Assembly (NCBI RefSeq): GCF_016756395.1
Contig: NZ_AP018365.1
Coordinates: 5,955,001-6,019,000 of the forward strand
Reading direction: 5' to 3'
DNA from: Streptomyces sp. SN-593
Lineage (GTDB): Bacteria > Actinomycetota > Actinomycetes > Streptomycetales > Streptomycetaceae
Length of the DNA: 64,000 nucleotides
Shown here in pieces: positions 10,971 to 18,835 of this stretch. Numbering within the stretch: position 1 is the first letter of the stretch; each line of letters starts with the position of its first letter. The notes beneath the pieces are model-generated. The model made no database searches and was not told the DNA's origin. It was given only the letters and a program-made list of their open reading frames with translations. The position numbers were made by a program, and so were the translations under genes.

Positions 10971-11320
10971 TGGACCGCCTCCACCGTTACCAACTCGAGG
11001 CGGGCGGCGCGGTAGGCGACGCCGTCGGAGACCTGGCCGTTGAAGATCCGCACCCACGGGGTTGCGAACAACTCCATGGGTCGCACCATCACACCCGGCT
11101 TGAGCCCGGCGGCCAGCCCTGTCTCAGGGACGGTGATCTTCAGGACCTCGGCCCGGCCGTCCTGCATGAGCATCACGGTCACCGTGTAGAGCGATGCCCC
11201 GGTCTCCCGGTCGGTGGCGACCTCCCCGGTCTGTTGGTCCTTGATCTTCAGCGTCGGGTCGGTGCCCGCAATGCACACCACCGACGGCGGCAGGGCAACA
11301 CGGATCCGAGTCATTGCCAT
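10967..11320 (-). CDS. SCO3933-like AICE regulatory protein
   Basis: A 117-residue soluble protein (ATG at 11320; a second Met two codons in is equally possible). The pattern MTRIRVALP..V.CIAGTDPTLKIKDQQTGE followed by a beta-rich ASLYTVTVMLMQDGRAEVLKITVPE is that of the small protein encoded just upstream of traB in actinomycete integrative elements. Its stop overlaps the traB start as GTGA, so the two were translationally coupled. Unlike its neighbours it has an intact frame. Its exact role is not known to me. Confidence 0.6.
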   Translation of the reverse strand: MAMTRIRVALPPSVVCIAGTDPTLKIKDQQTGEVATDRETGASLYTVTVMLMQDGRAEVLKITVPETGLAAGLKPGVMVRPMELFATPWVRIFNGQVSDGVAYRAARLELVTVEAVQ

Positions 11321-11494
11321 GCGATCACACCACTTGTTCGATGGAGCCGTCCGATCGACTCAACATTGTGCAAGGAGATGATCGGTCAACTTGTAAGGTC
11401 GTTTAGGTAGTGACTTCGATTAGGTTGGTAGGCGGTCAGGTGGGGAAGCCGGGAATGTGCCTCTAGTGCTACGATTTGGCGATACCGTGGGGGT
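11321..11494. promoter_or_regulatory. Divergent promoter region of the AICE relic
   Basis: This 174-bp AT-richer gap separates the leftward SCO3933-like/traB unit from the rightward GntR/HEAT chimera. In intact AICEs this is where the GntR-type KorSA regulator binds. Inverted-looking elements around CAACTTGTAAGGTCGTTTAG (about 11389) could be operators, but I cannot define them. Confidence 0.4.
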
Positions 11495-12142
11495 ATGACT
11501 CTGCCCTTGGACGAGGACTCTCGGCCGCCCTACCTTCAGGCCGCCGAGGCCCTGCGGGACGCGATCCTGAACGGCGAGTACCGTTCCGGCGAGCGCCTGC
11601 TGTCGACGAGGGTCGAGAATGCTCTTAAGTCCCTTGGATCACCGGATCTCGAGTCCCGTGTTCGGGCGGTGGACGAGCTCGCGGCCTGCTCCTCAGCCAT
11701 CATCGAGCGTGTGGTCGCCTCGTTCGAGGCGGACGAGGAGGCCCGGTTCCTGATCTTCGAGCGGCTGGGACGGTTCGGGTCGCTCGCGGTCGACCCCATG
11801 GTGCGCCTGTACCGGGAGGCGGGCGACGAAAGCGTGAGGCTTATGTCGGCATCGGCTCTCATTTACATGGGGTGTCCCGAAGGGGTTCCGTCGCTCATGG
11901 GGGCGCTCGCGGCTGGGAATCCACATTTGTGTATGGCTGCCACCTCACTCTCTTCGGCCGGGGTGTCGGAAGCCGCTGGTCCCATCGAAAATGCTCTTCT
12001 CGAATGTGATATCTCGGATGTCAAAATCTTGGAGTGTCTGACCGCCTCGCTCCGGCGTTTGAAACATCCGTTGTCTGAAAGTGCTCGCCTTCTCTTGTCC
12101 GGGATCAGGCCGCAGTGGCTCCGCGATTCGCTCCTCGACTGA
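11495..12142 (+). CDS. Chimera: GntR N-terminus joined to HEAT-repeat protein
   Basis: A 215-residue protein. The first 36-38 residues (PPYLQAAEALRDAI, LNGEYRSGERL) are the opening of the winged-helix domain of an AICE GntR regulator (KorSA type). They stop before the recognition helix. From about residue 39 the sequence is helical-repeat protein: SPDLESRVRAVDEL, FLIFERLGRFG, DESVRLMSASALIYMG and PHLCMAATSLSSAG, spaced like HEAT repeats. GntR regulators do not carry such a domain, and the winged helix is incomplete, so DNA binding is unlikely. The HEAT part may now be expressed from the captured start and promoter. The junction is near 11605. The frame is open throughout, but function is unknown. 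Confidence 0.6.
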   Translation: MTLPLDEDSRPPYLQAAEALRDAILNGEYRSGERLLSTRVENALKSLGSPDLESRVRAVDELAACSSAIIERVVASFEADEEARFLIFERLGRFGSLAVDPMVRLYREAGDESVRLMSASALIYMGCPEGVPSLMGALAAGNPHLCMAATSLSSAGVSEAAGPIENALLECDISDVKILECLTASLRRLKHPLSESARLLLSGIRPQWLRDSLLD

Positions 12143-12455
12143 GTGTATTTCCGGCGATTGAGCGTGGTTGCCGCCCTGGCCACCTGCTGGAAGTTCGTCG
12201 TGGAGCCCGGAGCGGAGGCAATCAAGCTGGCCGATCTGAGACGAGGGCCGCCACGTGTCTCGGGCGCATCACCCTCGAAGGGTGCCTCTCTCACCCCGGG
12301 CGGAGCACCAACCGCAGACGGACTCAACTAGTTGCGTCCACGGGATCCACTTTGCCCGCCCGGCGCGGGAGCGGGCCCATGCCGTTGATGTCCGGCCCGC
12401 CCGCCCGGCCCGCCCCGGCTGCTCGGCCGGGTTGCCGGCCGCCGCCCCGCTGAGG
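12143..12455. other. Intergenic region, nothing recognised
   Basis: A 313-bp gap between the HEAT-chimera stop and the convergent stop of the MFS gene. It contains only short overlapping frames with no supported coding. It lies about where the AICE relic should end on the right, but I see no clear attachment repeat. Confidence 0.5.
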
Positions 12456-13916
12456 TCACGCCCGGCTGCGCGAAGCGCGTCGCAGGGGCCACGCCAGCAG
12501 TGTCGTCGCGAGCGACCCCACCGCCAGCACCGAACCCGCGACCAGCACGGACGCCGGGCCCCAGAGCCCGCCCAGCACCTGCACCAGGACGGGGAAGGCG
12601 AAGCCGACGTAGGTGAGGCTGTAGAACACGGCGATGACGGTCGACATGGACCGCGGGCCGGCGAGGGACTCGGCGAGTTGCAGGCCGCTCACCAGGAGGA
12701 GGCCGTAGGCGGAGCCCAGGACGACGGCCGTGGCGAGCAGGAGGACGCGTGAACCGGTGGCGACGGTGAGGGCCGCGGCGAGCAGTCCGACGACGACCGA
12801 CGCCATGCCCGCCCGGAACGGCGCCGCGGGGGAGCGCCGGGACCGCCGCCGCGCCCACGGCTGCACCGCGATGCCGCTGCCCAGGGTGACGGCGGCGACC
12901 ACACCGCCGCCGACGGCACCGTAGCCGCCCAGCGGTACGAGGACGGGAAGCGCCGCGAGGGACACGGTCGCGGCGCCGAAGACCCACGGCGCCGTCGGGA
13001 GCACCGCGGTCAGGAAGAGGCGGGTGGTCAGCACCCGCACGGGCCCGTCACCCGGGTCCGACGACCGGCCGCCCTGCCCGGCAGCGGGCAGGACCCGCTC
13101 GGGAGCCCGCCACACCACCGGCAAGGTCACCGCCACCAGGGCGATGTGCACCAGGTAGGCCGAGATCTCCGGTGCGGGAAGCCACTGGACGATGACGCCG
13201 GACAGCAGCGGCCCGACGGCGAACCCGGCGGTCAGCGCGACGGCCGACCGCCGGGCCCCCGCTCCTGCCCCCGCTCCCGCTCCCGCGCCCCCAGCCGTCC
13301 CCGTCCCCGCGGCCCTCCCCGCCTCGGACAACTCCCTGATCCAGGCCGTTCCCGGTCCGAACGCCGAGCCGGCGCTGACCCCGACGAGTATCCGCCCCGC
13401 CAGGATCGTCCCGAACGCCCCGCCGGAGACGAGGATCACCAGCGAGCCGAGCGCGGAGAGCGCCAACGCGGCCAGCAGCACGCGCCGCCGCCCGAGCCGG
13501 TCGGAGACCCCGGCCATGACCAGCAGCGCCGGCACGAGCCCCAACGCGTACGCCCCGAACAGGCCGTTGACCTGCGAGCCGTCCAGGTTCCCGCGGTAGA
13601 CCTGGAGGACGGAGGCGAACATGTTCGCGCCCCACCCCACCGTGAACACAGCGGCCGCGGGCCGCATCCACGCGCGGGGTGCGACGCCCGAACCCGTGCC
13701 CGTACTCGTGCCCGGGCCCGTGCCCGGGCCCGTGCCCGTGCCCGTACTCGTGCCCGTGCCCGGGCCCGTGCCTGTACCCGTTCCCGTTCCCGTACCCCGG
13801 CTCGGCGCACGGCCGCCGGGGTGCCGCGGGCGGACAGAACTCAGCGGGCGGGCGGGGCCCGTGGGGGAGGCGGGAGCAGGCCGGCGCGGCGCGGCGGTGA
13901 TCTCTGGAGTAGCCAT
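12456..13916 (-). CDS. MFS drug-efflux transporter
   Basis: A 486-residue membrane transporter of the major facilitator superfamily. A low-complexity Gly-Thr-rich N-terminal tail (about residues 40-80) precedes about twelve hydrophobic segments. The loop 2-3 signature GVSDRLGRRRVLL is clear, followed by GRILVGVSAGSAFGPGTAWI. The cytoplasmic mid-loop carries a second low-complexity Gly-Ala run (AGAGAGAGAGARR, about 13.27 kb). The promoter faces that of the alpha/beta hydrolase, and both TetR-type operators (13939 and 13981) lie between them, so the exporter is probably derepressed together with its neighbours. The substrate is unknown. Confidence 0.85.
   Translation of the reverse strand: MATPEITAAPRRPAPASPTGPARPLSSVRPRHPGGRAPSRGTGTGTGTGTGPGTGTSTGTGTGPGTGPGTSTGTGSGVAPRAWMRPAAAVFTVGWGANMFASVLQVYRGNLDGSQVNGLFGAYALGLVPALLVMAGVSDRLGRRRVLLAALALSALGSLVILVSGGAFGTILAGRILVGVSAGSAFGPGTAWIRELSEAGRAAGTGTAGGAGAGAGAGAGARRSAVALTAGFAVGPLLSGVIVQWLPAPEISAYLVHIALVAVTLPVVWRAPERVLPAAGQGGRSSDPGDGPVRVLTTRLFLTAVLPTAPWVFGAATVSLAALPVLVPLGGYGAVGGGVVAAVTLGSGIAVQPWARRRSRRSPAAPFRAGMASVVVGLLAAALTVATGSRVLLLATAVVLGSAYGLLLVSGLQLAESLAGPRSMSTVIAVFYSLTYVGFAFPVLVQVLGGLWGPASVLVAGSVLAVGSLATTLLAWPLRRASRSRA
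13679..13800. repeat. Degenerate hexanucleotide tandem repeat in the MFS gene
   Basis: About twenty tandem units related to CGTGCC (variants CGTACT, CGGGCC, CGTTCC) encode the (Gly-Thr/Ser/Pro)n tail of the exporter. The unit is a multiple of three, so copy-number changes would alter tail length and not the frame. Confidence 0.85.
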
Positions 13917-13938
13917 GACGACGACGGTAGGGCATAAG

Positions 13939-13953
13939 TAGACCGGTCGTCTA
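13939..13953. promoter_or_regulatory. TetR-family operator, copy 1
   Basis: TAGACCGGTCGTCTA, an imperfect palindrome 23 bp upstream of the MFS start codon and 110 bp upstream of the hydrolase start. The same box recurs at 13981, 15004 and 16486. Confidence 0.75.
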
Positions 13954-13980
13954 GAAGCGGATCCGCGGTTGACCTTCGAG

Positions 13981-13995
13981 TAGACCGGTCGTATA
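13981..13995. promoter_or_regulatory. TetR-family operator, copy 2
   Basis: TAGACCGGTCGTATA, one base different from copy 1 and 42 bp from it (four helical turns). It lies upstream of the alpha/beta hydrolase. Two sites this close suggest repressor dimers on one DNA face controlling both divergent promoters. Confidence 0.75.
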
Positions 13996-14062
13996 GTCCT
14001 GGTTGTCGAGAGCGGCCCGCACCGGTGGGCCGCGTCGGCGGTCAGAGGAAGGGCTGGACGCC

Positions 14063-14899
14063 ATGGGGCGCATCACGGTCGGTGCCGAGAACGGCACGGA
14101 CATCGAACTTCACTACGAGGACCACGGGTCCGGCCGACCGGTGGTGCTGATCCACGGCTATCCGCTGGACGGGACCTCGTGGGAGGGGCAGGTGCCGGCG
14201 CTGCTGGAGGCCGGCCACCGGGTCGTCACCTATGACCGGCGCGGCTTCGGCAGGTCCGATCGGCCGTCGACGGGCTACGACTACGACACGTTCGCCGCTG
14301 ACCTGAACGCCCTGCTGGAGGCACTGGACCTGCGCGAGGTGGTGCTGGTCGGCTTCTCGATGGGTACCGGTGAGGTCGCCCGTTACCTGTCGACGTACGG
14401 CTCCGCGCGGATCGCCAAGGCCGTGTTCCTCTCCTCTCTGGAACCGTTCCTGCAGATCACCGACGACAACCCCGACGGCGCCGCGCCGCTGTCGTTCTTC
14501 CAGGGCGTCTCCGACGCGGTCAGGAAGGACCGGTACGCGTTCTTCTCCGACTTCTACCGCGACTTCTACAACCTCGACGAGAACCTCGGCACCCGCGTCA
14601 GCGAAGCCGCGGTGCGCAACGCCTGGAACATCGCGGCGCAGTCCGGCGCCCTCGCTGCCGCCGCCGCGCCCCTCGCCTGGCCCACCGACTTCCGCGCCGA
14701 CATCCCCAGGATCGACGTCCCCGCCCTGATCGTCCACGGCACCGCCGACCGCACCCTGCCCATCGACGCCACCGGCCGGCGCTTCGCGAAGGCCCTGCCC
14801 TCCGCCCAGTACGTCGAGATCGAGGGCGCCCCCCACGGTCTGCTCACCACCCACACCGCCGAGGTCAACGACCTCCTGCTGGCCTTCCTCGCCCGGTAG
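14063..14899 (+). CDS. Alpha/beta hydrolase (non-haem chloroperoxidase-like)
   Basis: A 278-residue soluble enzyme. I chose the ATG at 14063 because AGAGGAAGGG lies 10 bp upstream; longer in-frame starts lack a ribosome site. Family landmarks are the oxyanion motif VLIHGYPLDGTSW, YDRRGFGRSDRP, the nucleophile elbow GFSMGTGEVARY (Ser), the acid in VHGTADRTLP (Asp) and the histidine in GAPHGLLTTH. This set matches cofactor-free haloperoxidase/perhydrolase-like esterases. It is in the same operator-marked cluster as the MFS pump, the DJ-1-like protein and TetR, so a role in detoxifying a reactive organic compound is plausible but unproven. Confidence 0.85.
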   Translation: MGRITVGAENGTDIELHYEDHGSGRPVVLIHGYPLDGTSWEGQVPALLEAGHRVVTYDRRGFGRSDRPSTGYDYDTFAADLNALLEALDLREVVLVGFSMGTGEVARYLSTYGSARIAKAVFLSSLEPFLQITDDNPDGAAPLSFFQGVSDAVRKDRYAFFSDFYRDFYNLDENLGTRVSEAAVRNAWNIAAQSGALAAAAAPLAWPTDFRADIPRIDVPALIVHGTADRTLPIDATGRRFAKALPSAQYVEIEGAPHGLLTTHTAEVNDLLLAFLAR

Positions 14900-15003
14900 C
14901 GCCGGCGCCAGCCCAGTGCCCGCCCCAGCGGCCGGCCCGGCGGCCGACGCGGCACCGGTCCGTTCCGGCGCCGTCTTCCCGGGCGACCACGGACGACCAC
15001 ATT

Positions 15004-15018
15004 GAGACGACCGGTCTA
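15004..15018. promoter_or_regulatory. TetR-family operator, copy 3
   Basis: GAGACGACCGGTCTA, the reverse-orientation form of the box, ends 29 bp before the start of the DJ-1/PfpI gene and can cover its promoter. Confidence 0.75.
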
Positions 15019-15047
15019 CTTAATTCGACTCCCAGGAGCACACCACC

Positions 15048-15734
15048 ATGAAGGTCCTCATCGTCCTGACCTCGCACGACCAGCTCGGCGACACCGGCCG
15101 TACCACCGGCTTCTGGCTGGAGGAACTCGCCGCCCCCTACTACCGCTTCAAGGAGGCCAGCTGGGACATCACCCTCGCCTCCCCCAAGGGCGGCCGCCCC
15201 CCGCTGGACCCCAAGAGCAACGAACCGGCCTTCCAGACCGACCAGACCCGCCGATTCGAGGCGGACCCGGAAGCGACCGGCGCACTCTCCGCGACCGTCC
15301 GCCTCGACTCCGTCGACGCCGGCGACTACGACACCGTCTTCTACCCCGGCGGCCACGGACCCCTCTGGGACCTCGCCGAGGACCCCCACTCCGCACGCCT
15401 CATCGAAGCCACCCTGCGCTCCGGCAAGCCCGTCGCCCTCGTCTGCCACGCGCCCGGGGTGCTGCGCCACACCCGCAACGAGGACGGCACCCCCCTCGTC
15501 CTCGGCAAGCGGGTCACCGGCTTCGCCGACACCGAGGAGGAGGGCGTCCAACTCACCGACGTCGTCCCCTTCCTGGTCGAGGACGAACTGAAGAAGCTCG
15601 GCGGCCACTACTCCAAGACCGGGGACTGGCAGCCCTACGTCGTCCAGGACGGCCTGCTCATCACCGGCCAGAACCCCGCTTCCTCCGCCCCCGCGGCCGA
15701 CGCCCTCGTCGAGTTCGTCTCGGCTTCCGCCTGA
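15048..15734 (+). CDS. DJ-1/PfpI (type 1 glutamine amidotransferase-like) protein
   Basis: A 228-residue protein of the DJ-1/ThiJ/PfpI superfamily, closest in outline to Hsp31-type glyoxalase III/deglycase proteins. The N-terminal strand is MKVLIVLTSHDQLG, followed by VFYPGGHGPLWDL and the nucleophile elbow ALVCHAPGVL with its reactive Cys. A second acidic residue sits in FKEASWDI and a His/Glu pair in the PGGHGP region. An AGGAGC ribosome site precedes the ATG. A TetR-type operator sits just upstream. Enzymes of this group handle methylglyoxal and other electrophiles, which fits a Cys-sensing TetR next door. The exact reaction is inference. Confidence 0.85.
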   Translation: MKVLIVLTSHDQLGDTGRTTGFWLEELAAPYYRFKEASWDITLASPKGGRPPLDPKSNEPAFQTDQTRRFEADPEATGALSATVRLDSVDAGDYDTVFYPGGHGPLWDLAEDPHSARLIEATLRSGKPVALVCHAPGVLRHTRNEDGTPLVLGKRVTGFADTEEEGVQLTDVVPFLVEDELKKLGGHYSKTGDWQPYVVQDGLLITGQNPASSAPAADALVEFVSASA

Positions 15735-15867
15735 CGGACTCCCCGCACCGCTGCCGGCCCGACGGACCCAGTCCGCCGGGCCGGCGGTCGCGTGTCCGGC
15801 GTGCCGGGCCGGGGGAGGGGCGGGCCTACCGGGCGCGGGGAGGGGCCGGGGGAGAAGGAGTCGCCCC

Positions 15868-16464
15868 CTAGGCGTGGAGGAGCCGGCGGGTCACCGCCGT
15901 GGTGGTGTCGAGGGGTGCGAGGCTGCGGTGGATCTTGGCCATGACGCTGGCGCCGAGCCACATGTCGTAGAGGACCTGCGCGGTCTCGCCCGGCGTGCCC
16001 TCGACCGAGACCGATCCGTCGGTGAGGCCGGCGGCGATGGTCTGCTCGAGTCGGGCGACGATCGCGTCCGTGCCCTCCTTGAGGGCGAGCCGCATGGACT
16101 CCGAGAGGTCGGAGACCTCGGCGCCGAGCTTGACGGCAAGGCACTTGCCCTGGCACTCGTCGAAGCTCTGCGTCTCCCGCCACAGTTGCCAGTAGTCCAT
16201 CAGGCGCTCGGCGGCGGACCTGCCGGGCTGCGCGAGGACGCGGTCCATGTCGGCGAGGTACTCCTCGAAGTAGCTCTTCAACAGGGCCTCGCCGAAGAGG
16301 TCCTTGGAGGCGAAGTAGTGGTAGAAGGACCCCTTGGGCACGGAGGCCTCCGCGAGCACCTCGTTGATACCGACCGCGGAGTAGCCCTTGTGGGCCATGA
16401 TCCGCTGGGCGGCGTCCAGGATGTTCTGACGGGTCTCGGCGCTGCGTGCTGTGGTGGCTGGCAT
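15868..16464 (-). CDS. TetR-family repressor with Cys-rich sensor segment
   Basis: A 198-residue regulator (ATG at 16464; a GTG three codons upstream is possible). The HTH is classic: RQNILDAAQRIMAHKGYSAVG, INEVLAEASVPKGSFYHYFASKDLF. The ligand domain has FDECQGKCLAVKLGAEV, a Cys-x3-Cys motif at the place where NemR/AcuR-like regulators sense electrophiles. Its own promoter holds operator copy 4, so autorepression is likely. The same box at three other promoters makes it the probable local regulator of the exporter, hydrolase and DJ-1-like gene. Confidence 0.85.
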   Translation of the reverse strand: MPATTARSAETRQNILDAAQRIMAHKGYSAVGINEVLAEASVPKGSFYHYFASKDLFGEALLKSYFEEYLADMDRVLAQPGRSAAERLMDYWQLWRETQSFDECQGKCLAVKLGAEVSDLSESMRLALKEGTDAIVARLEQTIAAGLTDGSVSVEGTPGETAQVLYDMWLGASVMAKIHRSLAPLDTTTAVTRRLLHA

Positions 16465-16485
16465 ACGTACCACGTTAGCGCATAA

Positions 16486-16500
16486 TAGACCAGTCGTCTA
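16486..16500. promoter_or_regulatory. TetR-family operator, copy 4 (autoregulatory)
   Basis: TAGACCAGTCGTCTA, one base different from copy 1, lies 22 bp upstream of the tetR start codon on the promoter side. Confidence 0.75.
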
Positions 16501-16648
16501 AAATGCGGCGGCCGATCGCTTCGAGGTGGCGGCCGCCGCTTCCGTACAGGACGTCCAGTCGCCCCTGCCGACCTGAGGTCGATGTGAAAACCGGCCGCCC
16601 AACTGGACGTGACGGGCTACTCTCTGCGCTGTTCCAGTGGGGGGATGC

Positions 16649-16993
16649 ATGGCGTTCGCCAAAAAGGGATCACGGCGCATCGTCGTTGACGGCGTGACAT
16701 ATCGCTGGCGGCTCCGGGCGAGGCCCACGTACGACCGGGGAATGTGCTGGTCGCCTGCCGCCTGCCGCCTGCCGCCTGCCGCCTACGCCGTCGAGCGAGC
16801 CGACGAACCCGGAGCCGTTCTCGTCGTCACCACCAATTGGCCCCACATGTCCAACTGGGTCGGCAGGACGGGGCGGTCCGTCCTTCCGGCGGGCGTCGCC
16901 TGCGCCATACGGCAGGCCCTGTCGGCCGGTTGGGACCCAGGACGTCTCGGTCCACCGTTTCGGCTGGACCGGTCCGGCGGCTTCGTTCCGTAG
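16649..16993 (+). CDS. Hypothetical protein with an internal 7-bp tandem repeat
   Basis: A 114-residue soluble protein starting at ATG 16649 behind GTGGGGGG. The ends look like a conserved streptomycete hypothetical: MAFAKKGSRRIVVDGVTYRW at the start, then VLVVTTNWPHMSNWVG and VACAIRQALSAGWDPGRLGPPF. The middle (about residues 34-46) is replaced by a CRLPPA-type run from four GCCTGCC units. Because the unit is 7 bp, gain or loss of one unit shifts the frame. No function is recognised. Confidence 0.6.
   Translation: MAFAKKGSRRIVVDGVTYRWRLRARPTYDRGMCWSPAACRLPPAAYAVERADEPGAVLVVTTNWPHMSNWVGRTGRSVLPAGVACAIRQALSAGWDPGRLGPPFRLDRSGGFVP
16753..16784. repeat. Heptanucleotide tandem repeat (GCCTGCC)4
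   Basis: Four perfect units plus a 4-bp partial unit inside the coding region of the 16649-16993 gene. Slippage here would switch the downstream frame. Confidence 0.9.
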
Positions 16994-17300
16994 CCCGGGG
17001 CCGCGTCGGAGGGGGTGCCGGCGCGAGGGCGCCTCGGATGGCTGCCGGTCCCAGGTGCTGCGCGAGCGCCGTGAGAGGCCGAAGAGGCATCGTGCGATGG
17101 CCAACGGCAACGACGGCGACGGCGCCGCTCGCCGCACCCGCCGGGCGCGTGTCCGGCCTCCTGCCGGGGAGGGTGGTAGGTCCACAGAGGCCATATTGAC
17201 AGGTCCATGACTATCGATGATTCTGAATTGCCGCGCCGCGTCCCGCACACCCCCAAGGCCGGCGGTTTGAGCATCCTGCACCCCCCACGAAGGAGCCAGC
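16994..17300. promoter_or_regulatory. Upstream region of the G1 peptidase gene
   Basis: A 307-bp region without a supported gene. TTGACA at 17196-17201 is a consensus -35 element. A weak GATTCT lies 17 bp downstream (17219-17224). An AAGGAGC ribosome site follows just before the ATG at 17301. Confidence 0.35.
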
Positions 17301-18014
17301 ATGCGCAGATTCCTGATACGCGTCGCCACCGTCGCGGCTGCGGCGGCCTTTGCCGCTCCGGCCGTTCCGGCCACCGCGGCGGCCGCACCGGGACTGTCCT
17401 TCCGCCCCCTGCACTACAACATCAACGGCTACAACTGGGGCGGGTACGCCGCCACGGGCAGCGGCTTCACCTCGGTCTCGGCCGCCTGGACCGAAGCGAA
17501 CGCGACCTGCAACTCCACCAACGACCTCTACGCCCCCTGGGTCGGCATCGACGGGTACGGCTCGTCCACCGTGGAGCAGACAGGCGTGGCGACCGACTGC
17601 TCCAGCGGCAGCCCCGTTCACCAGGCCTGGTACGAGATGTACCCGGCGAGTCCGGTCTACCTCAGCCGCACTTCGTACCCGGTCGCGGCCGGTGACCACA
17701 TCACCGCCTCGGTGACCAACACCAGCGGCAGCACGTACGCGCTGAAGCTGACCGACTCCACGCGTGGCTGGACCTACAGCATCAACAAGTCCCTCTCCGC
17801 CCAACGGGCCAGCGCCGAGGTCATCATCGAGTCGCCGACCGGGGCCTACCCGAACTTCGGCACCCTCAACTTCACCTCGGCCACCGTCAACGGCAGCTCC
17901 CTCGGCTCCTACGGCCCGACCGCGCTCGACCCGTCGAACGGCGCATACGAGGCCCGGACCAGCGCGCTCGGCACCAGCGGCACCAGCTTCAGCGAGACGT
18001 ACCTGCGGGAGTAG
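17301..18014 (+). CDS. Secreted G1-family glutamic endopeptidase
   Basis: A 237-residue precursor. An Arg-rich start, an Ala-rich hydrophobic core and TAAAA around residue 28 make a Sec signal peptide. The mature part matches eqolisins (Peptidase A4/G1): NWGGYAATGSGFTSVSAAWT, WVGIDGYGSSTVEQTG with the catalytic Gln, HQAWYEMYP, and SAEVIIESPTG with the catalytic Glu. Such enzymes are secreted acid endopeptidases with a Gln/Glu dyad. The length is usual for bacterial members. It stands alone with its own promoter region. The 3' side runs into a transposase relic. Confidence 0.85.
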   Translation: MRRFLIRVATVAAAAAFAAPAVPATAAAAPGLSFRPLHYNINGYNWGGYAATGSGFTSVSAAWTEANATCNSTNDLYAPWVGIDGYGSSTVEQTGVATDCSSGSPVHQAWYEMYPASPVYLSRTSYPVAAGDHITASVTNTSGSTYALKLTDSTRGWTYSINKSLSAQRASAEVIIESPTGAYPNFGTLNFTSATVNGSSLGSYGPTALDPSNGAYEARTSALGTSGTSFSETYLRE

Positions 18015-18099
18015 TCGCGCCGGCGCTGGGGCGGCACCCCGCCCCAGCGCACGCCCCCAGGCCGTGTCCAGCACCCGCACCCCTCCGGCCGGATGTTCG

Positions 18100-18740
18100 A
18101 CCACCGACCCTCCAGGCTCAGCCCGTGCAGGACGTCCGTCCGGACCGCTTCCCGCTGCGCGCCGTCCAGTAGGCGTTGCCCGGGGGCGTCCAGCGGTTGG
18201 AGGGGGAGGTGAACACGGCCTGGCGCCCGAGCACCTTGTGCAACTGCTCCAGCACGCACTCCAGCACGCACATCGCGTAGGCGTCGCGGCCCACCGCGCC
18301 CACCGGCAGGTCGGGGTGGGAGAACACCGTCTTCATCCAGGCTGGCGGTACCAGCTTCTGGTCGAGCTCCCGGGGCAGCAGCGGCTTGGTCCCCATCTTG
18401 CTCCTCACCTTGCGCCGGGCCGGCGCGGGCCGGCGCTCCACGGCCTCCAGCACCCGCTTGACGCCGCAGACCGCCCCGAGCGCACTCGACTCGCCGAGCA
18501 GGGACGGGAACAGGCGCGCACGGTGTCGTAGCGGCCGGCCGGCTGGCGGCGCATCTCCGCTTCGGACTTCGCCCGGCAGCAGCTCGTCCAGAAGCCGCAG
18601 AGCCGCCTCGACCTCGGCGCGCGGCCCGACCTCGGTCTCCAGTGTCAGGGGAGCCCCGCCGCGTCCGGATCACGCCGGCCTCGGCGACCAGGTCCAACTG
18701 CTCGCCATCCACAACCGATACACGGCCGGACAACGCCGGG
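18100..18740 (-). pseudogene. Tn3-family transposase fragment
   Basis: The segment RELDQKLVPPAWMKTVFSHP, GAVGRDAYAMCVLECVLEQL and LGRQAVFTSPSNRW (18.18-18.40 kb) is characteristic of the Tn3-family TnpA region before the catalytic core. Flanking pieces lie in other frames (LLDGAQREAVRTDVLHGLSL at 18.1 kb, KRVLEAVERRPAPARRKVRSK at 18.4 kb and an acidic stretch at 18.6-18.74 kb). No DDE core and no terminal repeats are visible, so this is a decayed internal fragment. Confidence 0.65.
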
Positions 18741-18835
18741 GCAGCGATGGCGCACGGCAAGGGGCGCCGGCGGGCACCGCAGGCGCAGACCCCGCAAAAC
18801 GGCGAGTCAGCCCGGTTCGTGCGGTAGCGGATCGA

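Noticed and set aside
12456..13916. The (GT/GP)n region as a variable coding minisatellite phase switch
   Set aside because: The unit is 6 bp, so changes would not break the frame.
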